From: Massarina eburnea CBS 473.64
Taxonomy: Eukaryota > Ascomycota > Dothideomycetes > Pleosporales > Massarinaceae
Reading direction: 5' to 3'
DNA length: 64,000 bases
Assembly: GCA_010093635.1 (NCBI GenBank)
Contig: MU006778.1
Coordinates: 128,412 to 192,411, forward strand
In this document: piece by piece, positions 53,452 to 64,000 of the stretch
How the letters are laid out: each line of letters begins with the position of its first letter
Numbering within the stretch: the first letter of the stretch is position 1
Notes under the pieces: generated by a model
What the model saw: the letters and a program-made list of their open reading frames with translations, nothing else
Database searches by the model: none
Told to the model about the DNA's origin: nothing
Program-made: the position numbers and the translations under genes

Positions 53452-55827
53452 ATGTGCCAATATAGCTTTGTTACCTATGGCAATTGTCAACACGCCGAGG
53501 TCACCACCGTCTCGTACTGCGACCGCGCAAAGCAGTTAGGCATCCCGCAGCGGTACGTGGGCGTCACCCTGTTGATCGTGTCTCGCTCCACTCACATTTG
53601 CCGCAGATATCACAAGACACAGCGCGGTGCCGGCGTGAACAGCGCGTCTGGACACCTGTCGGAATCCTCATCCTCTGCCCATTCAACTAACCAGCATCAC
53701 ACTATGTCGACACTCCTCCCAATGGCGGCTGCTCCTCAATTGAGCAATCCCAACTACAGCAATGTGCACATCGCTATCCCGCCGGGCACCCAGTCCACTA
53801 GCCTATCCATGGAGCTCTCTCACGACGGTAAGGTCACGGAGCTAGTCGCACGCTTTGAATCTTTCAGCGAGCCCGAACACTCTGACGTATCTCAAGCAAC
53901 CATATCCACTCTCCGCCCGGGCAAGTTGGACCTGGAGACGCCCCGTGACTCATCGGCCAGCACAGCTGTGGCAACCGCTGAGGCTCTGTCGTCACCCGAG
54001 GCTGCCAAACACAGCCCGCGAAAGTCGATCCCCCAGGAGTGGGTGTCACCGCCTTCCCTTCGTGGTGCTCCCAAGCTCCAGACTGAGCTTCGCGGTATAG
54101 CGCGCGAGAAGAAGAGGGCCGACCAGGCCAACACACCGCCCAAAACCCTCCGAAGCACTCGCAGCTCTGTCGACATTGCCAAGACCACCTTCCTCACCAA
54201 GGAGAAGTCCGAGAGCTTGCCATCTTCACCTCTGTCTCCAACATCGCCGCGGATTCGCCGCACTGAATCAAAGCCTAGCCTCAAGAGCCCGGTGCGCTCA
54301 CCTGTGCGATCCCACACGACAACCTCCAGCTCAGCGCACGCGCGCGCGCTCAGTGTCATCTCGACGGGCGACACCGAGTTCCACTCTGCTCGCCACTCGC
54401 CAATGAGCTTGAGTGCGAGTGAATACCATTCACCTGCAAATTCACTTGTATTTCATGATTCCGAAGATAATTTCCCCACTTTGATTCTAGAAGATACTAA
54501 TGACCATGAACAGAAGACCGATGATGGTTCGAAGACGAAGAGCCATCAGCCTAGGCTTTCATTGAAGATTCCCCGAGCCTCTGCGTCCAACAAACCTCCT
54601 TTCACCCTGGGCTCAGCATCTAGCTCTGCATCTGGCTCGCCCACTCGAACATCTAGGATTCCTCGAATCAACATACCGGCAAAGACTACCGACAAGCCAG
54701 CCACTTTGTCTCGCTCCCAGTCCAAAAAAGGCGAGACCAAACATTTGTCGCTCAAGTTGCCTCATGAGGTGTCTCTTCCACTGACCCCCGTGGCTGAGAC
54801 TCGTCATGTAAGGACATTGAACAGCGCAGGCATAACTCCGATCATAACGCAGGAGTCCTTGGCTTCCAGTGACAGTCAGCCCGATACTCACACTATGGTC
54901 ACTTCGTATCTGGAGAGAGTCGATCACGGTACCCAATCTGAACATACCCCTTTCACTGAGGAGTTGGCCTCTTCTTCCGATCTCAATAGAGCAGTTGCGA
55001 AGGCCCTTATTACATCTGCAACAACCGAGATCCCAGAGTCTGCGACCGCATCGAGGACGACCAGTATGTCCACCGTCAAGGCTGTTCCCTCGGAAGATTC
55101 CATCCACAAGGATCCCGCCGTCGTGTCGAGCCGGAAGTCATCCATCAAAGATGAAGGCCGCGGTGAAAAGTGTGTACCCAAGAATCTCAAACAGACGCAG
55201 GGCCAGCAGTCAATACGCCCTCAGACTTCTGATCTTCGACCTACAGCGCGTGACTTCATACCAGCTGATCAGATGCCGGCGCCTGCTAGCAGTCAAATGC
55301 CTTTCAATCCCTTGGCTCTCGACATGTTCGGAATTCCTTGGGTGTACCACATGTATCCTGTTCCGCTCGTTCAGCCAAACGGAGGGTTCATCAAGACCCC
55401 GAAAAAGTTCAAGACGATTCCTCGTGGTCGGAAGCGTGGCAACTCCACTCCCTCGTCCTCGCCAAAGAAGGTCCTGGATCAGCTGGAGAAATTCGCCTCG
55501 GAGGCAGATACGGATCCGTCGGCTAGGAGTTCGATTCCATTTGCTGCGCAGCTCGAAGAGGTTGACCGAAGTGCCGAGGCTCGCAATGCTGTAGTCGAGA
55601 ATAAGGAGCTTCCAGCAACTGCTACTCCCGTTGCTGCTTGTACTTCTCAGGCAATACCCGTCGGAGGCCCCATCGGATCCGGTGCCCAGACTTTACCCTT
55701 CCGTGGACCTGGCAACAACCGGCCTCACAACAGGGGGAATGGGCTCTTCGACTACGATCGTACTCATGGTCGCCCACAGGTCGGTATACCTATCGATCAG
55801 TCTGCACCCTTCCCTAGTACGTTCTAA
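53452..55827 (+). CDS. Unrecognised disordered Ser/Pro/Thr-rich protein
   Basis: Exons 53452-53552 and 53607-55827 (54 nt intron, 3n and stop-free) give 773 aa. The only ordered-looking part is the N-terminus, MCQYSFVTYGNCQHAEVT followed by YCDRAK, a small Cys/His cluster seen at the head of many uncharacterised ascomycete proteins and able to bind a metal. The remainder is low-complexity: SP-rich motifs, basic KSP-like sites and acidic patches, with no membrane segment. Many SPxR/TPxK sites suggest heavy phosphorylation (inference). A short ordered patch (FNPLALDMFGIPWVYHMYP) near residue 615 could be a docking motif. I do not assign a function. Confidence 0.7.
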   Translation: MCQYSFVTYGNCQHAEVTTVSYCDRAKQLGIPQRYVGVTLLIVSRSTHICRRYHKTQRGAGVNSASGHLSESSSSAHSTNQHHTMSTLLPMAAAPQLSNPNYSNVHIAIPPGTQSTSLSMELSHDGKVTELVARFESFSEPEHSDVSQATISTLRPGKLDLETPRDSSASTAVATAEALSSPEAAKHSPRKSIPQEWVSPPSLRGAPKLQTELRGIAREKKRADQANTPPKTLRSTRSSVDIAKTTFLTKEKSESLPSSPLSPTSPRIRRTESKPSLKSPVRSPVRSHTTTSSSAHARALSVISTGDTEFHSARHSPMSLSASEYHSPANSLVFHDSEDNFPTLILEDTNDHEQKTDDGSKTKSHQPRLSLKIPRASASNKPPFTLGSASSSASGSPTRTSRIPRINIPAKTTDKPATLSRSQSKKGETKHLSLKLPHEVSLPLTPVAETRHVRTLNSAGITPIITQESLASSDSQPDTHTMVTSYLERVDHGTQSEHTPFTEELASSSDLNRAVAKALITSATTEIPESATASRTTSMSTVKAVPSEDSIHKDPAVVSSRKSSIKDEGRGEKCVPKNLKQTQGQQSIRPQTSDLRPTARDFIPADQMPAPASSQMPFNPLALDMFGIPWVYHMYPVPLVQPNGGFIKTPKKFKTIPRGRKRGNSTPSSSPKKVLDQLEKFASEADTDPSARSSIPFAAQLEEVDRSAEARNAVVENKELPATATPVAACTSQAIPVGGPIGSGAQTLPFRGPGNNRPHNRGNGLFDYDRTHGRPQVGIPIDQSAPFPSTF

Positions 55828-56992
55828 CCTACCATATGCTTACTCTAGTTTGAAGGGGCTTTACTGACTTTGGGCTCGTAACCCTAGACCCCATCCCGCC
55901 CACCGGTCGCAAGCAGTATTCCGGATACTATTTTGAGAATGTAAAGCAGGCAGGTTGTGAAAACATCGAAATTGTGGGTGCTGCTGAGTGGGGCGGAAGG
56001 TCCTGCAACAGATGCGAGCCTGATCATTGATCGGCATGTACAACACGATAACTGGGCATGGTGGCCTTGAACACTCGGGCCTTGTACCCTCTAAGCCCAT
56101 TGTTCACACGGACTTTCTTCTCTTCTTTCGGCGATACACATCGGTGGTATAAGTTTCTTCAGCGGCGGTGGCTTTTCTTTTCAGGATACAAGGCAGGATG
56201 CGTGGAGGGTCTGGATACTGAAGCGACATGTACTTTTTGGTGGATAAGTTTCGATTCTGGATACTGCAGCACTGCAAGCTGTTACAGCGGGTATTCGTTT
56301 CTCTGGATACTATGATGGCGACGGATTGCGGCCTTGGATTGGCGAGGTGGAGTTTTCGTATCGGTAGTTTCTTCCATGGACAGGGGGAGCATAAGTACTC
56401 TAGCTTTTTAGCGGGCCGATTGAGAGTATGACTTTAAATGACACTAGACTTATGATTTGTACGATGAGTTGCGATGGACCTAATGAACCCAGAGAAGTAT
56501 GGTCACGTGATACCTATATCCACTGCTTTTTGTTTTGTTTTGCGTCTCGTGCGAATGAATGCTATGTAAAATGGGATATTGTGACTGTGCCACCATGAGT
56601 GATACATTTCGCTCGTCTTCTGTAGTACAAGGCGTACATATTCGTAGGGCGTAGATCAATCTGGTATACTAGTGATGTCATATTTTACTGCCCAATGGGT
56701 ACAAGAAGTAGATCGACAAGAACTGATTTTGACGAGTCTTAGTAGCTGGTTTCAGCTGATGAACGTACCTCAAGAGATTTATTTCCATACAATGTCGCAT
56801 CGGTATTACATGTAGGTAGCCGAAGAATGATTACTAAGCAACCGTACGATCGACGCCACTCTGGTTCGATCCTTCCATCGCCCGCAACGTCTATCCGTCT
56901 CATTCCTTATTAAACCCATCTCTACTCCAATTGGAAAGCCTTCTCCTAGATCCCACGCACGTTTTTGGTGTTGCATCTACGACAACTTTACA
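55828..56992. other. Intergenic
   Basis: 3' flank of the disordered-protein gene and promoter of the F-box gene. Repeated TGGATACT-like words occur between about 56200 and 56320 but form no regular repeat. No gene seen. Confidence 0.55.
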
Positions 56993-58573
56993 ATGCTGAA
57001 CGCGAACGACTTCCCGCCCCTACCGTCTCAAAGAGCACGGAGGCGTACAGGAGCTCAGGGAAGAGCCCACACGAGTGTACGGGCAAGGGTAAATGGCGTT
57101 GCAGCCTCTATAAATGATCTCCCAGACGAATTGTGGATAGAGATACTGGACTACGTCCCAGCTCTCGACCTGAAGGACTTTCAACTTCCCACCCTAGCCA
57201 ATCTCTCTCGTGTCAATAAACGGATCAACTCCTTGGTCATCGAAAGGTTATACGCTGGATATAACAGCTTCTTTTGCGAGCCGTACCTATTTCTGCGAAC
57301 AGTTATGGCCAAGCCATGGCTTGCCGAGAATGTGCGGTCCATGCAAATATCGTATGGCCCTAGAGTCCATGAAGACAGAAAAAGGTACACTCCCTCTGTC
57401 ACGGATAGAAGAACGATAAAAGATTCTTTGAAAGCAATGGATATCCCAGGATGGAAGGCTTGGGCCACCGACTGTAATGACGACGAAGTCGAGCGGGAGC
57501 TTCTCTACGCCACTATCCTCATGTACACACCGAACATTACCGAACTCATCATTGATGACGGCGAGCTTTCATACAGAATACCAAAATGGCTCGATATACT
57601 GCGCTGGACTGTCAGTGGCGGTCGACTCGGTCATGTTCATCGATTTCTACAGCTCAAGACGCTACGGATCGACATAGGCTATTTAAAGCTTCGTCATCTA
57701 GCTCCCATCTTCAAACTTCCGGGGTTGAACACTGTATCTCTTACAGGACTGGTCGACATTGGCCGTGTGGAAAGAGGCAAGCCCGACGCACTCCGGCGGT
57801 TGCTTCCCATCGGCACATGTCTGGTCGAGAACTTCAGTGTGCACAAAGCTTTCGTCGATGACAGGATACTCGATGTTCTGTTGCAATGCTTCCGTTCGCT
57901 CAAGCACTTCGAGTTTTCACACACTGATGAGCTGTATCCGGAGGACCGTGATGCTAGAGAACGGACGTCAGTCACCTCCGTGTGGGATTTCCCGCTTGGC
58001 CTGTTCAAGTTCTCAAATCTCAACCGTTCACTTGGAAGGCACCGCCTTACTCTTGTAGGCTTGAGTCTCCACGACATCATAATCGACAATTACTATCACA
58101 AATCACCCGGACTTATGGGAGATCTAAGTCAGTTCAAAAAATTGACACATTTAGAGATCTCTTCAAACACGCTGGTCCATGTTCATGATTCTAGTCCTAC
58201 AATATCGGCCGAGAACCTACCGCCATCAATTACTTCACTGGTTGTCTTCCTTACTACGGACGAGCGAGAACACAACTGTCTCGAAGCTCTCATACACCTC
58301 GCAAGCCAATCTCGCCATGTTCTTCCCCTACTCAAGGAAGTCAGGATTGAAGTGGAAGATCGCTTTGCGAAATTGAAGAAGTATGATTGGGAGCGTCTTC
58401 GAAGGTTATGGGCAGATGTAGACGTTGCTCTCGTGGTCAAGATTGAGGATGAGGATGAGGATGATGGAGATGATGATGAAGATTTTGTTTGGCATGGGTC
58501 AGTGAGGAACGATGTAGACGAGGATACTGAGAGTGAGGTTGAAAGCGATGAAGAGAGTTTGTACTCGAGCTAA
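56993..58573 (+). CDS. F-box protein, single exon
   Basis: 526 aa without introns. After a short basic start, an F-box lies at about residues 40-85: INDLPDELWIEILDYVP, then LANLSRVNKRINSLVIERLY. The rest shows leucine-rich helical/strand units (LKTLRIDIGYLKLRHL, LTHLEISS) like degenerate LRRs that would recognise a substrate. The C-terminus ends in about 45 mostly acidic residues. F-box proteins couple substrates to the SCF ubiquitin ligase through Skp1. Fungal genomes have many such genes; the target is unknown. Start is the first ATG (MLNANDFPPLP) after the TTTACA leader. Confidence 0.82.
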   Translation: MLNANDFPPLPSQRARRRTGAQGRAHTSVRARVNGVAASINDLPDELWIEILDYVPALDLKDFQLPTLANLSRVNKRINSLVIERLYAGYNSFFCEPYLFLRTVMAKPWLAENVRSMQISYGPRVHEDRKRYTPSVTDRRTIKDSLKAMDIPGWKAWATDCNDDEVERELLYATILMYTPNITELIIDDGELSYRIPKWLDILRWTVSGGRLGHVHRFLQLKTLRIDIGYLKLRHLAPIFKLPGLNTVSLTGLVDIGRVERGKPDALRRLLPIGTCLVENFSVHKAFVDDRILDVLLQCFRSLKHFEFSHTDELYPEDRDARERTSVTSVWDFPLGLFKFSNLNRSLGRHRLTLVGLSLHDIIIDNYYHKSPGLMGDLSQFKKLTHLEISSNTLVHVHDSSPTISAENLPPSITSLVVFLTTDEREHNCLEALIHLASQSRHVLPLLKEVRIEVEDRFAKLKKYDWERLRRLWADVDVALVVKIEDEDEDDGDDDEDFVWHGSVRNDVDEDTESEVESDEESLYSS

Positions 58574-58957
58574 AGTTTGAGTCTGCTATCTTTCTCGTCG
58601 TTAGTCATGCCTCGTCAGACAGGTGGCGTAACACGGCCGATATCTAATATTGCGCTCGTATCTGCACTCAAAAAAACACGCGCAAACGCAACACAGGATT
58701 GCGAAGTCAACCTAATTGCATGGCGTGTTGGACAAGGCCATGATAAATCTCTCGGCAACAGCCAAACAGGCAGGTGGGAACGCGCAGAGCATCTTGGCGC
58801 GTCTTTGCCGCCTACCACGAACCCAGTCCATCGATAGCTTACCCGCCCGCCTGGAATCATTGAAATAGCACGTAATGGCCTATGGTGGCTGCAGGTACAT
58901 CTTTTCTGGAGCTCTTCCACTTTATTCCTGAGAAGTGCTTGTCAATTGAACGTCGAG
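58574..58957. other. Intergenic: dpp5 promoter
   Basis: 384 bp with no gene. The run AAAAAACACGCGCAAACGCAAC near 58670 is the only notable composition change. Confidence 0.5.
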
Positions 58958-61409
58958 ATGGCTTTCAGGTCTGCTTTTCTGGCCGCGAGCCTGCTGCTCG
59001 GAGGGGTTCAGTCTTTGTCAATTGAGTAGGTATTGTGGGAATATGGAGATTGCTTGCTTACTGACCTTCTCAGGGGAATGCTTGCTGCTCCTCGTCGAAG
59101 CACCGCGAATGTCAATCCCAGCGGTGTAAGATCTCACTAACCGAAAGTTGCGAAGTCTATCACTAACATGTGTAGGAATTGGCTCTATTCACTTCATCTG
59201 TGTACAATTGGACGACCCACAAGTCATCCACCACATGGCAAGTCTTGGACGTCGCGAGCGGCAACGTCACGAAAGCGCCCTTTGGTTCTGCTGTATCGGA
59301 ATTTGTGTGGGTCGGTGCCACCAATACCAGCATTCTCTATATAAATAGTACAAATGACGAGGTCCCGGGAGGTGTGACGCTGTACACCGCGGACTTGGGA
59401 CAGAAGAACTTCACTGCGTATGTAAACCCAACAGCCACGTCCCAAACACCAACTGAACCCCCATAGCACTCTTGTTGCATCTCTCCACGCACCATTTTCA
59501 GGTCTCAAGGCTGCAAAGACCGAATCCGGTATCAACTTTGTTGTCAACGCTCTTGCGTACTGGAACAATGGGACCGCCTACAACGAGGAGCTCGTCACCA
59601 CACCTTTCAGTACCGGACAGATCTACGACAACAACTACGTTCGTCACTGGGATACCTATGTTTCACAACAGCGATATGCAGTTTTCTCTGGCGTTCTGAC
59701 TGCCAGCTACGGAGGGTACACTTTGGCCGGTGAGCCCAAGAACCTCCTCTTTGGCATCGAGGACTTTGTCACCAAGCCCGAGACTCCCGTCCAGCCCTTC
59801 GGTGACTTTGGTGACTACGATCTTTCACCCGACGGTAAGAAGGTCGCTTTCCTGACGAAAGCGCCCGAGCTTCCCAAGGCCAATTACACCGCAAGCTACA
59901 TCTACACCGTTCCCCATGACGGTTCCTCTGCGCCTGTCGCGGTAAATGGCCCCGGATCCAAAGCCCCTCAGACCGCTCAAGGTGCCTCCGAATCCCCGCG
60001 CTGGTCCCCCGACAGCACCAGACTCGCCTACGCACAGCAAGACAACATAATCTACGAATCCGACCGCTTCAAGCTCTACGTTGCTACCATTGAAGGAAAC
60101 TCCACTACCGTGAAGTCTGTAGCCGAGGATTGGGATTCTAGTCCCGGCGGTATAACTTGGAGTGCCGACGGCTCCAACCTCTGGGTAACTTCCGAAATCC
60201 ATGCTTCAAACCGTCTTTTCGTCATCCCCGCCGACGCCCCGGCATCATACAAGCCCGCAAACATAACCGGTCCGCAAACTTCGCTCTCTGACTTTACCGT
60301 CCTGCTCTCCGGCCATGCCCTCGTATCTGCCTCAGCCTCCTGGACATCTCGCATCTTCTACATCGTCTCTCCCACCACGACCTCCGAAACAAAGATCTTG
60401 TTTGATGCGCAAACCGTGGACCCCGAGCTCACCACCGTATCGCAATCTCGCAGCTCAAGCATCTGGTACGGACCCAACGAGAATGGCGATCTCATCCAGG
60501 CTTTCGTGTACTATCCACTCAATTTCACGACGGAGAAGAAGTGGCCTGTTATCTTCGAGATCCATGGCGGACCCCAGAGCTCTCAGGGCGATACATGGAG
60601 TGTGAGGTGGAATATGCAGCTTTGGGCTGAGCAGGGCTTTGTTGTTGTGGTGCCTCAGTTCACTGGGACGCCGGGATATGGGCAGAACTTTACTGACAAG
60701 ATTACGAATAACTGGGGTGGAACTCCTTACCGTGACATCGAGCTTCTCTTCGAACATCTCGAGAAGAATGTTTCGTACATCGATACGGATCGCGCTGTGG
60801 CCGGGGGTGCCAGTTTCGGAGGTTTCATGTAAGTGTCCATTCCTACTCCTTTTCCTTATTTCTCTTTCCTTCTACTCGAACACCCAGGAATTTTTACTAA
60901 TTCAATACTTTCAGGACCAACTGGATTCAGGGCCACGCCTTGGGCCGCAAATTCAAAGCCCTCGTGACCCACGACGGCAAAGTGAACCAATACGGCGCCT
61001 ACGCCACCGACGAAATCTACTTTATCCAGCACGACCAGAACGGGAATTTGTGGGAGAACCGTGAGAACTACGGCCTTTGGGATCCCTTGTCCCACGCGAA
61101 GAATTTCTCGACGCCGCATTTTATCGCACACAGTACGTTCCCCACTCTCACTCTTCGTATTTCAGGATGTGTACTGATATGGTTATAGATGATCTTGACT
61201 ACCGCGTTGTCCAATCCGAAGGTCTTAGTCTTTTCAATATCCTACAGACCAAGGGTGTGCCATCGCGTTTCTTGCACTTCAAGGACGAGAATCATTGGAC
61301 TAGTAACCGGGAGAACAGTCTATTGTGGCATAGGTATATTTTTAATTGGCTCAAATACTGGGTCGCTATTGATGAGGAGTTAATCCAGGAGGGTGTCATC
61401 AAGCAGTAG
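58958..61409 (+). CDS. dpp5: Secreted dipeptidyl-peptidase V (S9 family)
   Basis: Six exons (58958-59025, 59074-59125, 59176-59417, 59467-60828, 60915-61132, 61189-61409; introns 48, 50, 49, 86 and 56 nt) give 720 aa, matching fungal DPPV. The first exon encodes the signal peptide (MAFRSAFLAASLLLGGVQS). The beta-propeller part follows, then the alpha/beta-hydrolase domain with FEIHGGPQSSQGDTWS and GFVVVVPQFTGTPGYGQ. The triad is Ser570 in GGASFGGFM, Asp651 in NDLDYRV and His683 in DENHW. The intron at 60829 splits the codon five residues after the catalytic serine. The enzyme removes X-Ala and similar dipeptides outside the cell and is a known secreted antigen in aspergilli. The first donor (GA|GTAGGT) is weak but fixed by the frame. 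No defects seen. Confidence 0.94.
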
Positions 61410-61802
61410 ATATCGTGGGGAAGGTATATCAATGTGTAATGCGTAATATCGGATGCATGGGTCGAGAACGAGTTGTATCATGATGATTCGTTTTCCATTG
61501 CTGTGGTGCGTGATTTTTGCCTTCTCGTCATTATTGCCATCATGATAATCCCCCCAGGTTTTTCCAACGGATGCCCATGTCATACACGTCATTATACCAC
61601 ATTCCAAAACCCAATTCCCAAAACACTAGCCCTAAACCGAGGCCCTAGAATCAATCTCAAAATCACACAGGAGCAGAGCGTTTCACTCCCAAAAAGAGAT
61701 AGAACATCCATCTACCAGACATCGACGGCCGTACAATCATCCATGTCAGCTCACGCTCTGAGACTGATCCCGATATCCATATCCTGATCATTTTCCTTTT
61801 CA
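61410..61802. other. Convergent intergenic
   Basis: 393 bp of 3' flanks between dpp5 and the MFS gene. Nothing recognised. Confidence 0.6.
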
Positions 61803-63858
61803 TCAAGTACCTCCCCAACTCGCCCCTCCAGCACCAATGTTACCAGTACTCCCGAGATTAGAACTCAAGCGCCTAAACCCATGGCCCATACCCACAGGCA
61901 CTGACGAGCGCTTGCGTACCGTGCGACTACGACGCGTGTTCGAGTGGCTACGTGTTTGTCCCATACTACTCCCGCTTTCTCGTCTTCGCGCATATGCGGG
62001 TGTGAGTTCGTCACCGCTTGAATCGAATTCGTCGTCTGTTGCAACGGCTTCGCTGGATCGTGGACTCATGTAACTCATCAAACCAGTTGGTTCGCCGTAC
62101 TCGGACTCGCTATCGCCCGTGTTAGAGGCTTGTGCGGTCTCGTCTGTATCGTCGAGGGACGATGCGACTGCTGATCGTACACTCTCGGAATCGGAGTCCG
62201 GGTCATCGCCGAAACCTTGACCTTCTTCCAGCCAGAGCGTCGGTATCCAAGCAAGCAATGCGATGGCAGTCAGTGTCCAAAATGGAATGATGATATAACC
62301 CTTCTTCACACCATATGTGAATAAACTCCCACCTGTCGCGGGCCCAGCGGCCCTTCCCACCGCACTAACACTGGTAGCCAACCCGTTAATGGTGCCCAAG
62401 ACCCTCAAACTCGGGGCCGAATTTGTAATCATGATCGTGCTCGTCGGGAAGGCGAAAGTGCCTGCCAGACCCCTGAAGATGAGCAAACCGACCATGGCGA
62501 CTTGACGCGAAGTATTCGATGGTAAGAGCGATATGAATGGGGTGATGAAGAAGACGACTGGGTAGATTAAAAAGGCGATGCGGAGACAGCGAAGAACGCC
62601 GAATCTTCGGGTTATAGGCGGGAACAGCAGGAATTGGAAGAGGGTGGAAGTTATAGCGAAGATGGTGAACATGGCGCCGATGCGGCGCGAGTCGATGCCG
62701 AAACCACCGGCAAACTTCAAGGGTAGGGATACAGCCGGGTCATCAATGGATTGAGGTGGATGGTGCATGAAGACGGGTAGGAGCTGCACGTTGTCAGTCA
62801 GTTAATATACAGGTAATATATGGGGGCAATGGAGGGACCTGCCTGATCGAATGCAATTGAATACAAGGCAAGCAAAGTATAAACGACAAGGTTCATGGTC
62901 GTCTGGAAAGAAAGGACATCTACCACTCTCGGTGGTGGCTCTTTAATAACTTTCTTCATGCTCACGGGGTCCGCTTCTTCATCTTCGGTGAGCTTCTGCT
63001 GTCCCAGAAGTGGTTCTTGCTCAGCAGGGCGCGTCGGCATTTGAGTTCCAGTAATGTTGAAGATTTTGCGAATCCAAGCCGTTAGCTTCGCACCGATGAT
63101 CAAGCCGATGTCGCGATCATGTTTCTTCGCCTCCAACGATTCCTATTCTCGTCAGTAAAGCCCAAAGTGCCACGAGATGCACATACCCTCAAAAACAACC
63201 AGCCCGTGATGATTCCCACTGCAAACAAAGTCGCTGCAACAAGGTTTGGCGGACTATACGGAAACCTCTCGAAAAAGCCTTCTCCTCTGGGTTTCCTCGG
63301 GTCGATTCTGAGCGGGTTCGACAACGCACCACCCAACGTCGGTCCAAAGATGGCGCCAATGGTATACACCAGAGGCATGATACTAAATGCTCTAGGCTGT
63401 AACTCCTTCCAAGGACACAGCTCTGCTACTGTCGTCCTCAATATGCCCACGTTCCCGTTCCCCAGCCCCTGCAGCGCTCTTGCGGTAATCGCCATAGGTA
63501 AGCTCGTCGAGAACCCCCATATGAGCATCGTCACCATTGTATTGAACAGCCCAATGAGAATTACAGGCTTTCGCCCAAAGCGGTCGGAGGCTGCGCCCCA
63601 GGGTATGCCGGTAATGGCTTGTGCGATGGAAAATACGGCGGAAGTGAGACCGGCCCAGCGCGCGATGTCGTTCTCAGGAATGCCAAAAGACTCCATCATC
63701 TCGGGGATATACGGGAACACGCTCGTGAGAGCGATAGGTTCTGCGAAGCGACATATTGCTGACAGTTGTTAGCCATATATCCAGAAGTCAACAGCGAGGA
63801 GTGGAAGCTACACACAGAGAATAGCCAGCTGCTTGACTGGCAAGCGGCGTTCTGTCAT
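61803..63858 (-). CDS. MFS transporter, zinc-induced-facilitator/YCR023C type
   Basis: Exons 63858-63816, 63758-63187, 63142-62843 and 62783-61803 (introns 57, 44 and 59 nt) give 631 aa. The short first exon (MTERRLPVKQLAILS) joins to ICRFAEPIALTSVFPYIPEM, the characteristic start of this subfamily. The loop-2 motif GAASDRFGRKPVI and GLGNGNVGILRT in TM4 are present. There are about 12 membrane segments, a long cytosolic loop between helices 6 and 7 (EEADPVSMKKVIKEPPP) and an unusually long Ser/Arg-rich C-terminal tail (about 140 aa). Substrate unknown; plant relatives move zinc-chelates and potassium. The third intron begins GC rather than GT (CAG|GCAGGT); any GT alternative breaks the FDQLLPVFM join. 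Confidence 0.88.
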
Positions 63859-64000
63859 GGCAACACAACGTGTAGCAGCCAAGGAGGCATGCTAGAGAAA
63901 AGAAGGGGAGTAGAGAACGAGCAAAGGGCAATTAGAGGCTGAGGTTCGTTGAGGGCTTCTTGCTGCATATGCGCGTGCTTCGGACAAACCGCCCCGCAGT

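Noticed and set aside
1..64000. CRISPR arrays, insertion sequences, complete transposons, secondary-metabolite backbone genes
   Set aside because: Looked for on both strands; no regularly spaced repeats, transposase or polyketide/peptide synthetase signatures were seen.

Overview
The window is nuclear DNA of a filamentous ascomycete (Pezizomycotina; a Dothideomycetes-like gene set is my inference, not proven). Evidence: genes split by many 44-86 nt GT-AG introns, a tRNA with an anticodon-loop intron, and families typical of moulds: a Ppo oxylipin synthase, secreted GH3, GH28 and laccase enzymes, an RTA1 protein and dipeptidyl-peptidase V. Exon joins were placed by hand from splice consensus, reading frame and family motifs, and each spliced CDS is a whole number of codons.

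Layout. 1-1284 (+) 3' part of an unrecognised gene. 1445-4721 (-) PpoA-like dioxygenase/P450 fusion. 5617-6884 (-) TauD-type dioxygenase. 8754-11345 (+) secreted GH3 beta-glucosidase. 12615-14269 (+) MFS sugar transporter. 15877-17407 (-) dead Zn2Cys6 regulator, divergent from 17763-18616 (+) an intact RTA1 protein. 19132-19218 (-) tRNA-Gln. 20172-22197 (-) FYVE/UBZ-like/RING protein. 22942-26562 (-) TRP-like channel. 29701-30597 (-) Ssu72. 32458-33993 (+) Nbp2-like SH3 protein. 34965-36325 (-) unrecognised acidic-tailed protein. 38655-38866 (-) relic of a succinate-CoA ligase alpha-like gene. 39821-41797 (+) laccase, convergent with 42136-43696 (-) exopolygalacturonase. 46460-48130 (-) forkhead factor. 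49429-51178 (-) cactin, divergent from 51460-53022 (+) Nej1/XLF. 53452-55827 (+) disordered protein. 56993-58573 (+) F-box protein. 58958-61409 (+) dipeptidyl-peptidase V. 61803-63858 (-) MFS transporter.

How the genes fit together. There is no single cluster. Small functional pairings occur: GH3 glucosidase with a sugar transporter, laccase with exopolygalacturonase (plant cell wall attack), a fatty-acid oxygenase beside a 2-oxoglutarate oxygenase, and two nuclear genes (cactin, Nej1) sharing a 281 bp promoter. Housekeeping genes (Ssu72, cactin, Nej1, tRNA) alternate with gene-poor stretches (14.3-17.7, 36.3-39.8, 43.7-46.5 kb); the first two contain decayed genes.

I did not find a clear new multi-gene system. 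The points most worth a second look are the regulator killed by C-to-T type nonsense changes next to an intact RTA1 gene, the FYVE/UBZ-like/RING protein, a 76 bp inverted-repeat element holding two CACGTG boxes, and several stop-free introns of 3n length lying exactly inside active-site or metal-binding motifs.
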